From JAYRWN01 sp041917975 (lineage in GTDB: Bacteria > Bacteroidota > Bacteroidia > Chitinophagales > Saprospiraceae): DNA of 29,266 bases. A program made the position numbers and the translations under genes. Of this stretch, positions 1-8,300 are shown piece after piece. Under the pieces are notes generated by a model that saw only the letters and a list, made by a program, of their open reading frames with translations, was not told the DNA's origin and did not search any database. Positions within the stretch are counted from its first letter, which is position 1, and each line of letters starts with the position of its first letter. The stretch is from assembly GCA_041917975.1 (NCBI GenBank), contig JAYRWN010000447.1, positions 1 through 29,266 on the forward strand, in the 5' to 3' direction.

Positions 1-692
1 ATAATGCTGCCTTAAGCATCAACAAATATGCGGACGATGTAACCGAGGTGGTGGTGGGGCAGACGATCACCTACACCTACGGGGTCAGGAATAACGGTAA
101 TGTGACGCTAAACAACGTGACGGTGAGCGACGTGATCAACGTGGGCACAGGCATGTTAAGTGTGATCAGTCCGGCGAGTGTAGGGACGTTAGTGCCTGGG
201 GATTCGACCACATTTACGGCGACGTATGTGGTAACTCAGGCGGATATCGACAATCAACAAAACATTCAGAATACGGCTACGGCCACAGGTACATACAGCG
301 GTACGGATTACACCGACAGCGATACGGAAAGTGTGGATGTGGCCGATGATAATGCCTCCCTGAACATCAACAAATATGCGGACGATGTGACCGAGGTGGT
401 GGTGGGCCAGACGATCACCTACACCTACGGAGTCCGGAACACCGGCAACGTCACGTTAAGCAACGTAACGGTCAGTGATGTAATTAATGTAGGCACAGGC
501 ACGTTAAGTGCGATTAGTCCGGCGAGTGTGGGGACGTTAGTGCCGGGGGATTCGACCACATTTACGGCGACGTATGTGGTAACGCAGGCGGATATCGACA
601 ATCAACAAAACATTCAGAATACGGCTACCACTACTGGTACATATAGCGGCACGGATTACACCGACAGCGATACAGAAAGTGTGGATGTTCAG
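1..692 (+). repeat. 348-bp in-frame tandem repeat (two copies seen, array continues upstream)
   Basis: Copy 1 (1-348) and copy 2 (349-692) share the period set by 'aacaaatatg' at 21 and 369. By hand alignment I count about 37 differences in roughly 340 bases (about 89% identity), many at third codon positions. The 3' half of the unit is closer (about 94%) than the 5' half, with an identical run of more than 40 bases around 244-287 / 592-635. The unit encodes one 116-residue DUF11-like domain. The copies end where the adhesin turns to more diverged domains. Confidence 0.92.
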
Positions 693-3600
693 GATGCCCT
701 GCCTGAGATAAGAATTAGGAAAAGAATTATTTCGGGTAATCCGTATTCAACGGTAAATGGAATAATAAATTATGAATATTCTATTTTCAATACCGGTAAT
801 GTAGTCCTTGATGGACCCATAGTAGTAATTGATGATAAAATAGGGGTGATAAACAATTGTATAGCTGTGCCAATAAATCCAGGAGATAGTGCTACCTGTT
901 CGGCAAATTATGCAGTTTCCGCACATGATCTAAATGTGGGCACGGTGGTAAACAATGCTTATGCTACTGTGGACTATAATGGAACACCTGTATTATCGGA
1001 CACTGCCCAAGCTATTGCGATAGCGATTCAAAATCCGGGTATCCGACTGTATAAACAGGGTGCTTTTAATTTCAATGGTACCGTACAATTCACATTTACA
1101 GTAATAAACACTGGCAATTTGACCTTGTATAATGTTGCCATAAGTGACCCTAAACTTACCAATATAAATTGTGCTCCGGATAGTATTTTAGCTGGTGAGA
1201 GCGTAACCTGTACAGCTGACGCTTATATTCCAACGGTAGCGGATACTGTAGCCGGTTACATAGAAAACACAGCTTCGGTGACTGCTATAACTTGGGATAA
1301 TCAGGTCATTACGGATGTATCCGACCCCGGTAATGATGGAATTGAAACTACCGATGGCCAGGGCCAAACTGATGGTGATCCAACCAATGACCCAACTGTT
1401 CTACCAATTGTCTATTTTGACCTGGCAATGATTTATACTTCAACTAATGCTGTTGTTACCAAAGGTTATTCAAATACATTCACCTATACCATTTATAATC
1501 AAGGAAATCAAGATGCCTATAACGTAGACCTGGTTTGTTATTTACCGGTTGGTATTTCTCTAAATGATCCAACTTGGCAGTTGATGCCGGGAGGGTATGC
1601 CGGTCTTAATACACCTGTGCCATTTATTCCTGCTGGAGGTCAGATTACGGTGAGTATTAATTTATTTATTCCATTAAATTATTCTGGATATACATTGACC
1701 ACAGCAGGTGAAATAAGTTTTGCCGATAATGATACAGACCCTACGAATGGATCGCTACCTGATGCAGATAGTAATTTTGATGCTTTAAATACGGATGTTT
1801 TTGGTGGAGATAATATCATCAATAATGCGAATGGTGATGAAGACGATCACGATTGGGAAACAATTGCTCTGTTGGATAATACTTGCGGTATGAATGTTAC
1901 TGTGCAAAAGCAGGATGTACGGTGCTATGGTGAAGCCAATGGACAAATAACAATAAATGTTACTGGAGGTAATGCACCATATTCTTACCAGTGGAGTAAT
2001 GGAGCAACCACAAAAGATTTGACCGACTTACGGAGCAATACTTATACTTTAACGGTAACAGACATACTAGGATGTAGAATTGTTGTACCGGTGGGGATTA
2101 TTCAATTTGCCCCTATAGAATTTTCCTATAAATGTCAACACATCAGTTGTTTTGGGGAGAGAAACGGATACCTTTCAATAACAAATGTCAAAGGGGGAAG
2201 TTATCCTTTCACTTTCGAGTGGAGCACGGGTGATGCAGGCAACACTATAACCAATTTAGGTGCCGGTAAATACCGGGTTACAATCACGGATTTTGCCGGT
2301 TGCGCCAAAATTGCCGAATTTAATATTCCACAACCTGCACGCATTACCATACAAACTTCATCTACACCCGTGACCTGTTTTGGGGGCCAAGATGGGACAG
2401 TACAATTAACCATAACGGGTGGTACTGCTCCTTATAAATTTTTATGGAGTAACGGTAGCACTACTTCTACAGTCTCGTCGCTATCTTCTGGCAATTACAC
2501 GGTTACGGTTAGCGATAGTTTGGGTTGTGTTGCAACACAAAATATCCGGATTGAATCTGCAGAGGATTATCAGATTGAAATTGCGAAAATTGATAGCAAA
2601 TGCAATGGCGGAGAAGCTATGGTATTGGTATATGGTGGACGGGAACCGTTTAAATATAAATGGAGCACAGGATCAACTAGGGGGCTAATCAAAGGATTGA
2701 TGCCTGGAAAATACTCGGTTACCGTGTCAGATAAATATGGTTGTTCGCGCGTCGCAACAACCACCATTAGCGCCGTTCAGGCCGACCTGAAGGCAATGAT
2801 TGAGGCCAAACTTCTTTCTTGCGGTGGCTCGGAATATGAGCTTTCAGTGACAGCAAGTGCTGAGATTGTGAAAGTTCTTTGGACCGGACCCGGTGGATAT
2901 AAATCAGCCGATTTTACACCGAAAGTTACTAAAGCGGGCGAGTACAGTGTTATGGTCACCGACCGATTTGGATGCACAGCTACCTCAAAAACAACCTTGG
3001 TCGCTACTGAGCTTGGTGATCCCCCAATAGTTAGTTTGGGTGCTGATGTCCGTATATGTCGTGAGGACAGCATTATATTAACACCGCAGGTTAAAGGCGG
3101 CAACTCTCCGTACACCTTTCAGTGGAACGGAGGCTTGCCTGGATTGCCCTCGGTGGTGGTTGGGCCAACCTCAGATAAATATTATGTGGTGACAGTTACC
3201 GATGCAAAAGGTTGTACGGCAGTAGACGAAATCAGAGTTAGTGTAATTGACGGGGTGAGAGTTAAAAAACCTGATGACATAGAAGTTTGTCCAGGTGAAA
3301 CTACCGAACTTGCTATCACTCCCACAGGCGGATTAAAGCCATATAAGTACGTCTGGAACGTAAGCACTTCCACCACACCAGCAATTAAGATTACGCCGCA
3401 ACCTGGCCAAAACTATATGGTGACCGTGACAGATATGAGAGGGTGTACTACTGTGGCAACATTTAAAATCAACATAAAGCAGTTGATCATCAAAGAAAAC
3501 GTTGAAACAGCCAGTTGTACCGACACTTCTCTGACCTCTTTGGTCCAATTATCAGCTGAGGGTGGTACCGCTCCTTATAGTTATAAATGGCCAGACGGAG

Positions 3601-5846
3601 ATACTTCAGCCATTCGTAGGAATTTGAAAAGTGGCGATTATACCATCACCGCCACTGATGCTAAGGGTTGCAGTGCTGCCAAAGAAATAATTCTCGCTAA
3701 AACTCAGCCTTTTAGTATGGAGATTGTTTCCTCCGGACAATTAGATTGCCGGTCTGACAGCGTATTTTTAAAGGTCAAAGCCAGCGACTTATTAAGCAGT
3801 ATCAAATGGAGTGGGCCTAAGGACATGGAAAGTCAGGACAGTGTCTTAATCGTTACCTTGCCTGGCCGGTACACGGTGACGGTCGAAAGTATACATGGTT
3901 GCGTTAATTCGGATGAAATATTTATCGAGAGCCATCAGACAAAACCAAAGATAACTGCAGATAAGCCTTTATATGTATTATCCTGCAACGGCAGTATTAA
4001 AATACTTGTAGTGTCTTCAGAAGACCATGTTACCTACGAATGGTCCGGTCCAAACCAATTCACCTCGAGTAAATCAAATCCGACCATAACAACCGGTGGT
4101 GAATATCAGGTAACAGTAACTAATGCCTGGGGCTGTACATCTTCGTTGGTCATCCCGGTAGTACAAGATTCTTCGGGAGGAGTAGGTAATTGGGTATGGC
4201 ATGATGCGAATGCCAATGGTTTGCAAGATGCGGATGAAACAGGAGTAGCAGGTGTACACCTAAGGCTCCATGACGCTTCATCCGGAGAGGTGCTGTTGAC
4301 GACAGTATCAAACCACCAAGGATATTATCTTTTTAATAGTTTAGACCCCAGTTTGCTATATTACATTTCCGTGGATAGTTTGCCCCATGGCTATGGGTTG
4401 ACCAAACAAATAACAGGTGAAGTTTTGGTTGATTCAGATTTTGATGTGTTAACCCGTCGTACGAATGATTTTAGCATTACACGTTGTTTAATTGACGTCA
4501 AAATTGATTTGGGATTAATTTATGAACAGATCAATTGCGATTTGCTGGTAAACATTGATGTAGATACGATTGGATCAGGTTGTTCTGTAGAATATATCCT
4601 TCATGGACGGTCTAATCATCTAAATGCGGTATTAACTTGGCACAAAGTGGATTCTACCCCAATTAACAGTGAAACCATTATTCCTAACTGTACAGGGTGG
4701 TATATCCTCACAGCAAAATTAGGGGATTGTAAGAAGATAGATTCGGTGTACGTGGTTTTACCTGCTGAACCGAAAATTGAAGTTAATATTCCTTTGATCG
4801 ATTGTGTGGATTCTAGTGCACTTTGGGCAACTGTAGAGTCTGATAATCAGCACTTAAAGTATGAATGGATAGGGTATTTATTCCGAGCTTTTGGTGATAG
4901 TGTACGCATTACCCAAGCGGGCAATTACTCCTTGGTGTACACGGATACCTTAACCGGATGTATCTATAAATATGGATTCCGGGTTGATCAGCCATGCTGT
5001 AATTTTGTCGATGGAGGATTCATCAGTGGTGATGAAGAGTCTTGCGGGCCTTACAATCCGGGTAACATTAGTAATATAAAAAGTCCTGAGGGTGGTCAAG
5101 GTCGAGTAGAATATTTATGGATGTATAGTTTTGATCAGCACGCGCCACTGGAGGAATGGGAAATCATTTGGGGCGCAAATGGCCCAGAATATGATCCGGA
5201 TAGTATATATCAAACGACCTATTTTATCCGTTGCGTAAGGCGTGAGCAATGTGATTTTGTCGAAAGTAATCCGATTGAAAAAGTGGTCAGGCCTGCTCCG
5301 GTAATTGATTCGGTGATTCAGGTGGCCGAAACCGGATGTGGGTTGAATGATGGAGCCCTGGTAGTGACCTTAAAAAATCCATTCTCAGAGGAGGCCTATT
5401 ATGCGCGTATTTACAGTCACCATGAACAAAGATTTCTCACCTTTAATTTGGGATATCAACATCCTCTTGTTATCCATTTAAAATATGGTATCTACAGCAA
5501 TTTAAGTGTTGCGAACGAACATGGTTGCATGTCAATAATTCTTCCGGATACCTTTGAGTTGGTGCCTTTAAGTTGCTTAAAAGACATTATCGCCTATCCC
5601 AATCCCGCATATCAAGTGGTTAATGTAACCCTTAAGTTCACCAAGCCCAATGATCACCTGGATCTAAACATTGTTAATTTGCAAGGTCAATCCCTAATAC
5701 AAAAAACCGAAAGATTTGCCCGGCCAACGGAACATTGGTCTGGACAGATCGACATTGGTCAGTTACGGGAAGGTATGTACATAATAAAGGCACGTGGTGG
5801 GGTCGAGATACAGTATAAACTCCTGGAAGTGATTGGACAAAAATAA
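1..5846 (+). CDS. giant T9SS-secreted surface adhesin with DUF11-like and SprB repeats (5' end outside window)
   Basis: The reading frame is already open at base 3 and base 1 lies in a repeat unit, so the true start is upstream; the first GTG at 48 is not a credible start. Order of parts: two near-identical 116-residue DUF11-like beta-sandwich repeats (bases 1-692); three diverged relatives with the 'NTGN' core (about 705-1880); about ten SprB/Ig-like repeats (about 1885-4170) with the recurring pattern PYSYxWSNG...YTLTVTDxxGC; an SdrD B-like domain (about 4180-4430, WVWHDANANGLQDADE); a Cys-containing region; and a C-terminal type IX sorting domain (about 5580-5843, YPNP start, GMYIIKA near the end). 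Such proteins cross the outer membrane by T9SS and are anchored on or shed from the cell surface, where SprB-like repeats serve adhesion or gliding. The ligand cannot be told. The first 700 bases are more G+C-rich than the rest. A terminator candidate follows at 5985. Confidence 0.93.
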   Translation, partial: NAALSINKYADDVTEVVVGQTITYTYGVRNNGNVTLNNVTVSDVINVGTGMLSVISPASVGTLVPGDSTTFTATYVVTQADIDNQQNIQNTATATGTYSGTDYTDSDTESVDVADDNASLNINKYADDVTEVVVGQTITYTYGVRNTGNVTLSNVTVSDVINVGTGTLSAISPASVGTLVPGDSTTFTATYVVTQADIDNQQNIQNTATTTGTYSGTDYTDSDTESVDVQDALPEIRIRKRIISGNPYSTVNGIINYEYSIFNTGNVVLDGPIVVIDDKIGVINNCIAVPINPGDSATCSANYAVSAHDLNVGTVVNNAYATVDYNGTPVLSDTAQAIAIAIQNPGIRLYKQGAFNFNGTVQFTFTVINTGNLTLYNVAISDPKLTNINCAPDSILAGESVTCTADAYIPTVADTVAGYIENTASVTAITWDNQVITDVSDPGNDGIETTDGQGQTDGDPTNDPTVLPIVYFDLAMIYTSTNAVVTKGYSNTFTYTIYNQGNQDAYNVDLVCYLPVGISLNDPTWQLMPGGYAGLNTPVPFIPAGGQITVSINLFIPLNYSGYTLTTAGEISFADNDTDPTNGSLPDADSNFDALNTDVFGGDNIINNANGDEDDHDWETIALLDNTCGMNVTVQKQDVRCYGEANGQITINVTGGNAPYSYQWSNGATTKDLTDLRSNTYTLTVTDILGCRIVVPVGIIQFAPIEFSYKCQHISCFGERNGYLSITNVKGGSYPFTFEWSTGDAGNTITNLGAGKYRVTITDFAGCAKIAEFNIPQPARITIQTSSTPVTCFGGQDGTVQLTITGGTAPYKFLWSNGSTTSTVSSLSSGNYTVTVSDSLGCVATQNIRIESAEDYQIEIAKIDSKCNGGEAMVLVYGGREPFKYKWSTGSTRGLIKGLMPGKYSVTVSDKYGCSRVATTTISAVQADLKAMIEAKLLSCGGSEYELSVTASAEIVKVLWTGPGGYKSADFTPKVTKAGEYSVMVTDRFGCTATSKTTLVATELGDPPIVSLGADVRICREDSIILTPQVKGGNSPYTFQWNGGLPGLPSVVVGPTSDKYYVVTVTDAKGCTAVDEIRVSVIDGVRVKKPDDIEVCPGETTELAITPTGGLKPYKYVWNVSTSTTPAIKITPQPGQNYMVTVTDMRGCTTVATFKINIKQLIIKENVETASCTDTSLTSLVQLSAEGGTAPYSYKWPDGDTSAIRRNLKSGDYTITATDAKGCSAAKEIILAKTQPFSMEIVSSGQLDCRSDSVFLKVKASDLLSSIKWSGPKDMESQDSVLIVTLPGRYTVTVESIHGCVNSDEIFIESHQTKPKITADKPLYVLSCNGSIKILVVSSEDHVTYEWSGPNQFTSSKSNPTITTGGEYQVTVTNAWGCTSSLVIPVVQDSSGGVGNWVWHDANANGLQDADETGVAGVHLRLHDASSGEVLLTTVSNHQGYYLFNSLDPSLLYYISVDSLPHGYGLTKQITGEVLVDSDFDVLTRRTNDFSITRCLIDVKIDLGLIYEQINCDLLVNIDVDTIGSGCSVEYILHGRSNHLNAVLTWHKVDSTPINSETIIPNCTGWYILTAKLGDCKKIDSVYVVLPAEPKIEVNIPLIDCVDSSALWATVESDNQHLKYEWIGYLFRAFGDSVRITQAGNYSLVYTDTLTGCIYKYGFRVDQPCCNFVDGGFISGDEESCGPYNPGNISNIKSPEGGQGRVEYLWMYSFDQHAPLEEWEIIWGANGPEYDPDSIYQTTYFIRCVRREQCDFVESNPIEKVVRPAPVIDSVIQVAETGCGLNDGALVVTLKNPFSEEAYYARIYSHHEQRFLTFNLGYQHPLVIHLKYGIYSNLSVANEHGCMSIILPDTFELVPLSCLKDIIAYPNPAYQVVNVTLKFTKPNDHLDLNIVNLQGQSLIQKTERFARPTEHWSGQIDIGQLREGMYIIKARGGVEIQYKLLEVIGQK

Positions 5847-5984
5847 CAACTGAAGATGACGGAATAACTCACGCAAATAATCTTTACAGGTAACCAGAGG
5901 CTAAGAGTTAAATAAGATGCTACCTATTAATTACTATCATCTGGAGCACCTCTTAAAGCCTAATTAGTTATCTGACTTAATTTT

Positions 5985-6026
5985 AAAAGAGTCTTCCAAA
6001 ATGTTGGATGGCTCTTTTTATTTTTT
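5985..6026 (+). terminator. rho-independent terminator after the adhesin
   Basis: Arms 5985-5999 (AAAAGAGTCTTCCAA) and 6004-6018 (TTGGATGGCTCTTTT) pair over about 14 of 15 positions, with one G-U pair and one mismatch, around the 4-base loop AATG. A T-rich tail follows (6015-6026). It lies about 140 bases after the adhesin stop codon. Confidence 0.75.
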
Positions 6027-6218
6027 AGGTCTGTATATTTTAAGTTATTCGAACTGGCATTATTTATCATCTTTAGAATGGAATGTAATGACCAATTGAA
6101 TAATAAGGAATGGCGGATAGTGTTGGTTTTTTTTATAATTCTGAGCCAGTGTTTCTGATCATTATAGTGATTGACGGCTATCATTACTAGAGTTAAGAAT
6201 AAGGCTAACATTTGGAGT

Positions 6219-6241
6219 GCTGACCAAAGCGTTGGATCAGC
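6219..6241 (+). promoter_or_regulatory. hairpin in the leader of the repeat-protein gene
   Basis: GCTGA-CCAA (6219-6227) pairs with TTGG-A-TCAGC (6232-6241) around the loop AGCG: nine base pairs with a single bulged A. It ends 12 bases before the chosen ATG at 6254, so it could affect ribosome access or be a protein-binding site. The role is inference only. Confidence 0.4.
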
Positions 6242-6253
6242 AATTGATTGAAA

Positions 6254-7342
6254 ATGAAAAAATTAGAAGCCATGAAAAATTTATATGTTATCCTATTCAA
6301 TCTGCTTTTCATGGTAGCTGGAATAAGCAACCTGAACAGTCAAAATGTTACCTGGCAAGTTAGAGCGTTAAATTTTACCGGAAAAATGATGAATGTAGTG
6401 GCGGTGGCCCCTACTGGAGTGATGTATGATGTGGTGGCAGCCGAAAATAACGGCCCTGCCCATTTTATGGAATTGCAAGTAGTCTATAATAATCAAAGTA
6501 TCCCAGTGAAACTAACGATCTCTGATGATATGTACGTTCCCGTACATGCTGTGACCCCTAAAGGCGAGTTATTAGAAATTAAAGTAGTAACCTCTGAGAA
6601 TAACTTGATCGGTGTAAAAGGGGTAGCTCGAAGTGGAAATCTAATCCGTATAGCAGCTGTAACCGAAGCTGAAGTAATGATGCCAATCAGGGCAGTCTCT
6701 GCGGATGGATCGTTACGTGACATTTATGGGGTAAAATTTAGCCCTGACAACACCGAAATGGAAATAGGTACAGTTAAAGTGATGGCCCACGTTATAGCTT
6801 TACCGCCGACTGATGTTAAAGCTTCGAAAATAGAAAATGGCCTATGGAACGTCGTGGCTGTTGACATTAACGGCAATACGATACCTGCAATGATAATTGA
6901 TTTAAAAGGTATTGAACATCCTATAAAGGCCCATGTAACCAAAGGCAACATTCAGGTATTGGATGTAAAAGCAAATTATAAAAATTACACCTTGCCATTA
7001 TACCTTGTTAGTCAGCCTGTTGAAGCAGACCCCGCCTTGGTCATGGTGGATGATAATGGACGAGTTTTTAATGTAAAAGCTAAAACCACCGATGGGGAAT
7101 TATTAGATGTCTTTGTTGATGTGCGCAATAATCATGTTATGACTTTAAAAGCTACCTCAAAAAACGGAACGGAATATTGGATAAAGGCATTGTCTCCATT
7201 TGGAACCATGTATGACATCATGGGTATAAAAATGTTGAATAATGCCCGTGAGGGTATGTTAAGCTGCCCATATAAAAATGTTATTTATTTTGCTAACGTT
7301 AAAGCATTGCCTCCGCTGAAAATGGAAGAAAGCACTTTCTAA
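6254..7342 (+). CDS. exported protein made of short beta-rich repeats, family not recognised
   Basis: I do not recognise this family. ATG 6254 is preferred over the in-frame TTG at 6248; ATG 6272 is also possible. The N-terminus carries a hydrophobic signal sequence (MKNLYVILFNLLFMVAGIS) ending near NSQ, so the protein is exported; there is no lipobox and no T9SS C-terminal domain. The mature part is almost wholly built of a degenerate unit of about 20-25 residues, with core [VI]-[KR]-A-[VL]-x-x-x-G-x-x-x-[DE]-[IV]-x-[AG]-[VI]-K. Clear examples are VVAVAPTGVMYDVV, VHAVTPKGELLEIKVV, IRAVSADGSLRDIYGVK and, near the C-terminus, IKALSPFGTMYDIMGIK. The first and last units resemble each other most. 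This pattern suggests a beta-solenoid or propeller-like fold (inference). There are no obvious catalytic residues. The gene is monocistronic, with terminator candidates on both sides. Confidence 0.8.
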   Translation: MKKLEAMKNLYVILFNLLFMVAGISNLNSQNVTWQVRALNFTGKMMNVVAVAPTGVMYDVVAAENNGPAHFMELQVVYNNQSIPVKLTISDDMYVPVHAVTPKGELLEIKVVTSENNLIGVKGVARSGNLIRIAAVTEAEVMMPIRAVSADGSLRDIYGVKFSPDNTEMEIGTVKVMAHVIALPPTDVKASKIENGLWNVVAVDINGNTIPAMIIDLKGIEHPIKAHVTKGNIQVLDVKANYKNYTLPLYLVSQPVEADPALVMVDDNGRVFNVKAKTTDGELLDVFVDVRNNHVMTLKATSKNGTEYWIKALSPFGTMYDIMGIKMLNNAREGMLSCPYKNVIYFANVKALPPLKMEESTF

Positions 7343-7396
7343 ATTTTTGGGGAAATTAAAAGCAATCAGGACCATTGTGCAATTTTTTTTGAGGAT

Positions 7397-7424
7397 AAGC
7401 CTGGAAGTCATTCCGGGCTTTCCT
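7397..7424 (+). terminator. probable terminator after the repeat protein
   Basis: AAGCCTGGAA (7397-7406) pairs with TTCCGGGCTT (7411-7420), ten pairs including one G-U, with loop GTCA. The stem is strong, but the following tail (TCCTAATTGTT) is only weakly T-rich. Confidence 0.55.
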
Positions 7425-7621
7425 AATTGTTCAGTTACAGATTTTCGTACAACATAATTATTTTGGGTGTTGTGATTCCCAATTAAGGTTTTTGCGGGCT
7501 TAAAGCACAACTTGAAAGGCGCTTAATATTGATTTTTTAATCAGTTAGCAATTATCAATATGTGTTGATATGTTGATCGTAGGTTAGAGGTTGGGGTGTC
7601 CTTTATTCCGCATGAATCAAT

Positions 7622-7657
7622 AAAAAAGAGGTTCCTCATGTTAAAGCAACCTCTTTT
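7622..7657 (-). terminator. rho-independent terminator of the tRNA operon
   Basis: On the minus strand AAAAGAGGTT (7657-7648) pairs perfectly with AACCTCTTTT (7633-7624) over ten bases, with a 14-base loop, and runs into a T-tract down to 7622. It lies 9 bases past the 3' end of tRNA-Pro. Confidence 0.85.
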
Positions 7658-7665
7658 AGATTTTG

Positions 7666-7739
7666 TCGGGACGACAAGATTCGAACTTGCGACCACACGC
7701 CCCCCAGACGTGTACTCTACCGGGCTGAGCTACGTCCCG
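7666..7739 (-). tRNA. tRNA-Pro (anticodon GGG)
   Basis: The cloverleaf is complete on the minus strand. The acceptor stem CGGGACG/CGTCCCG, a D arm, the anticodon stem CACGT/GCGTG with loop CTGGGGG, and the T arm GCAAG-TTCGAAT-CTTGT all pair. The anticodon is GGG. The discriminator is A, and the next bases are CAA, so CCA is not encoded. It is the second gene of a two-tRNA transcript. Confidence 0.95.
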
Positions 7740-7749
7740 AATTTTTATG

Positions 7750-7827
7750 TGGTGGGTGCTACTGGATTCGAACCAGCGACCTCCGCCCTGTCAAAGCGGC
7801 GCTCTAAACCAGCTGAGCTAAACACCC
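7750..7827 (-). tRNA. tRNA-Val (anticodon GAC), CCA encoded
   Basis: Acceptor GGGTGTT/AGCACCC, D arm GCTC...GAGC, anticodon stem CCGCT/GGCGG with loop TTGACAG, and T arm GCTGG-TTCGAAT-CCAGT all pair. The anticodon is GAC, which reads GUC (Val). ACCA follows the acceptor stem, so the CCA tail is in the DNA, unlike in the tRNA-Pro 10 bases downstream. Confidence 0.95.
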
Positions 7828-8300
7828 TGCTTTCGATGGTTGGGGCTGCAAATTTAGAAAGATTTGAAATTAAATCAATAGACAGGACCGTGATTTGTGG
7901 ATTGGTTCCACTTTTTATGACTCTGCGTGACTTTTTTTGGGGAATATCCTTCTTCAGATGGATTAGGCCTAAAATTTCCTGTCCTTATAGGTCAAAGTCA
8001 AGTCTAGCTGTCAATAACAGCCAAGGAAGGTAAGATATTGTAGCAGATTGGACCAAAACATTAAACTTTTCATGTATGTGTTATATTTTATTTAAATTGA
8101 CCCGTAAAACTCTTATTTAGCTCTGGCTGTTGTTAATACGCGTAAAGGAAGGAGTATGATGATCTAAAATTTAGCTAAAGCAGCGATTTTGCAGCATCAA
8201 AGCTTCTCTTTTAACGTTTATTTTACTAAAAAGGCCTGCATAGTAAGGGTTTCATGACAAAATATTAGCATCTTTGATAACGATTTTAATGTAGAGGTAG
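7828..8300. other. intergenic region, 473 bp
   Basis: Divergent control region between the tRNA operon (minus) and clpC (plus). The tRNA promoter at 7849-7878 is clear. For clpC, only an imperfect -7-like box CATCTTTG (8269-8276) is seen. The open frame across 7596-8033 is an artefact of reading antisense through two tRNA genes. I see no heat-shock operator (CIRCE) and no other gene. Confidence 0.55.
7849..7878 (-). promoter_or_regulatory. Bacteroidota-type promoter of the tRNA-Val/tRNA-Pro operon
   Basis: On the minus strand a -33 TTG (7878-7876) is followed after 19 bases by TAAATTTG (7856-7849), a full match to the TAnnTTTG -7 consensus. The predicted start near 7842 is about 15 bases before the tRNA-Val 5' end. 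Confidence 0.75.

Larger units (their letters stand above)
5847..6253. other. intergenic region, 407 bp
   Basis: Holds the terminator candidate of the adhesin (5985-6026) and a hairpin (6219-6241) just before the next gene. A minus-strand open frame at 5960-6211 runs through the terminator hairpin and has no recognisable protein features, so I do not call it. A sequence like a stretched -7 box, TAACATTTG, lies at 6206-6214. I see nothing else. Confidence 0.6.
7343..7665. other. intergenic region, 323 bp
   Basis: Contains two terminators, one for each side: 7397-7424 (plus strand) and 7622-7657 (minus strand, tRNA operon). The AT-rich stretch between them shows no convincing gene. Confidence 0.6.

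Noticed and set aside
48..50. GTG 48 as start of the adhesin
   Set aside because: The frame is open to base 3 and the upstream codons match the repeat unit, so the gene begins outside the window.
5960..6211. Minus-strand open frame of 83 codons
   Set aside because: It crosses the adhesin terminator hairpin, has no conserved motif, and sits where leader sequence of the next gene is expected.
7596..8033. Plus-strand open frame of 145 codons
   Set aside because: It reads antisense through tRNA-Pro and tRNA-Val; the peptide with GATGFEPATSALS is the well-known false protein from tRNA T-arms.
8221..8300. Heat-shock operator or strong promoter for clpC
   Set aside because: No CIRCE-like inverted repeat is present, and the best -7 box (CATCTTTG, 8269-8276) misses the first consensus base.
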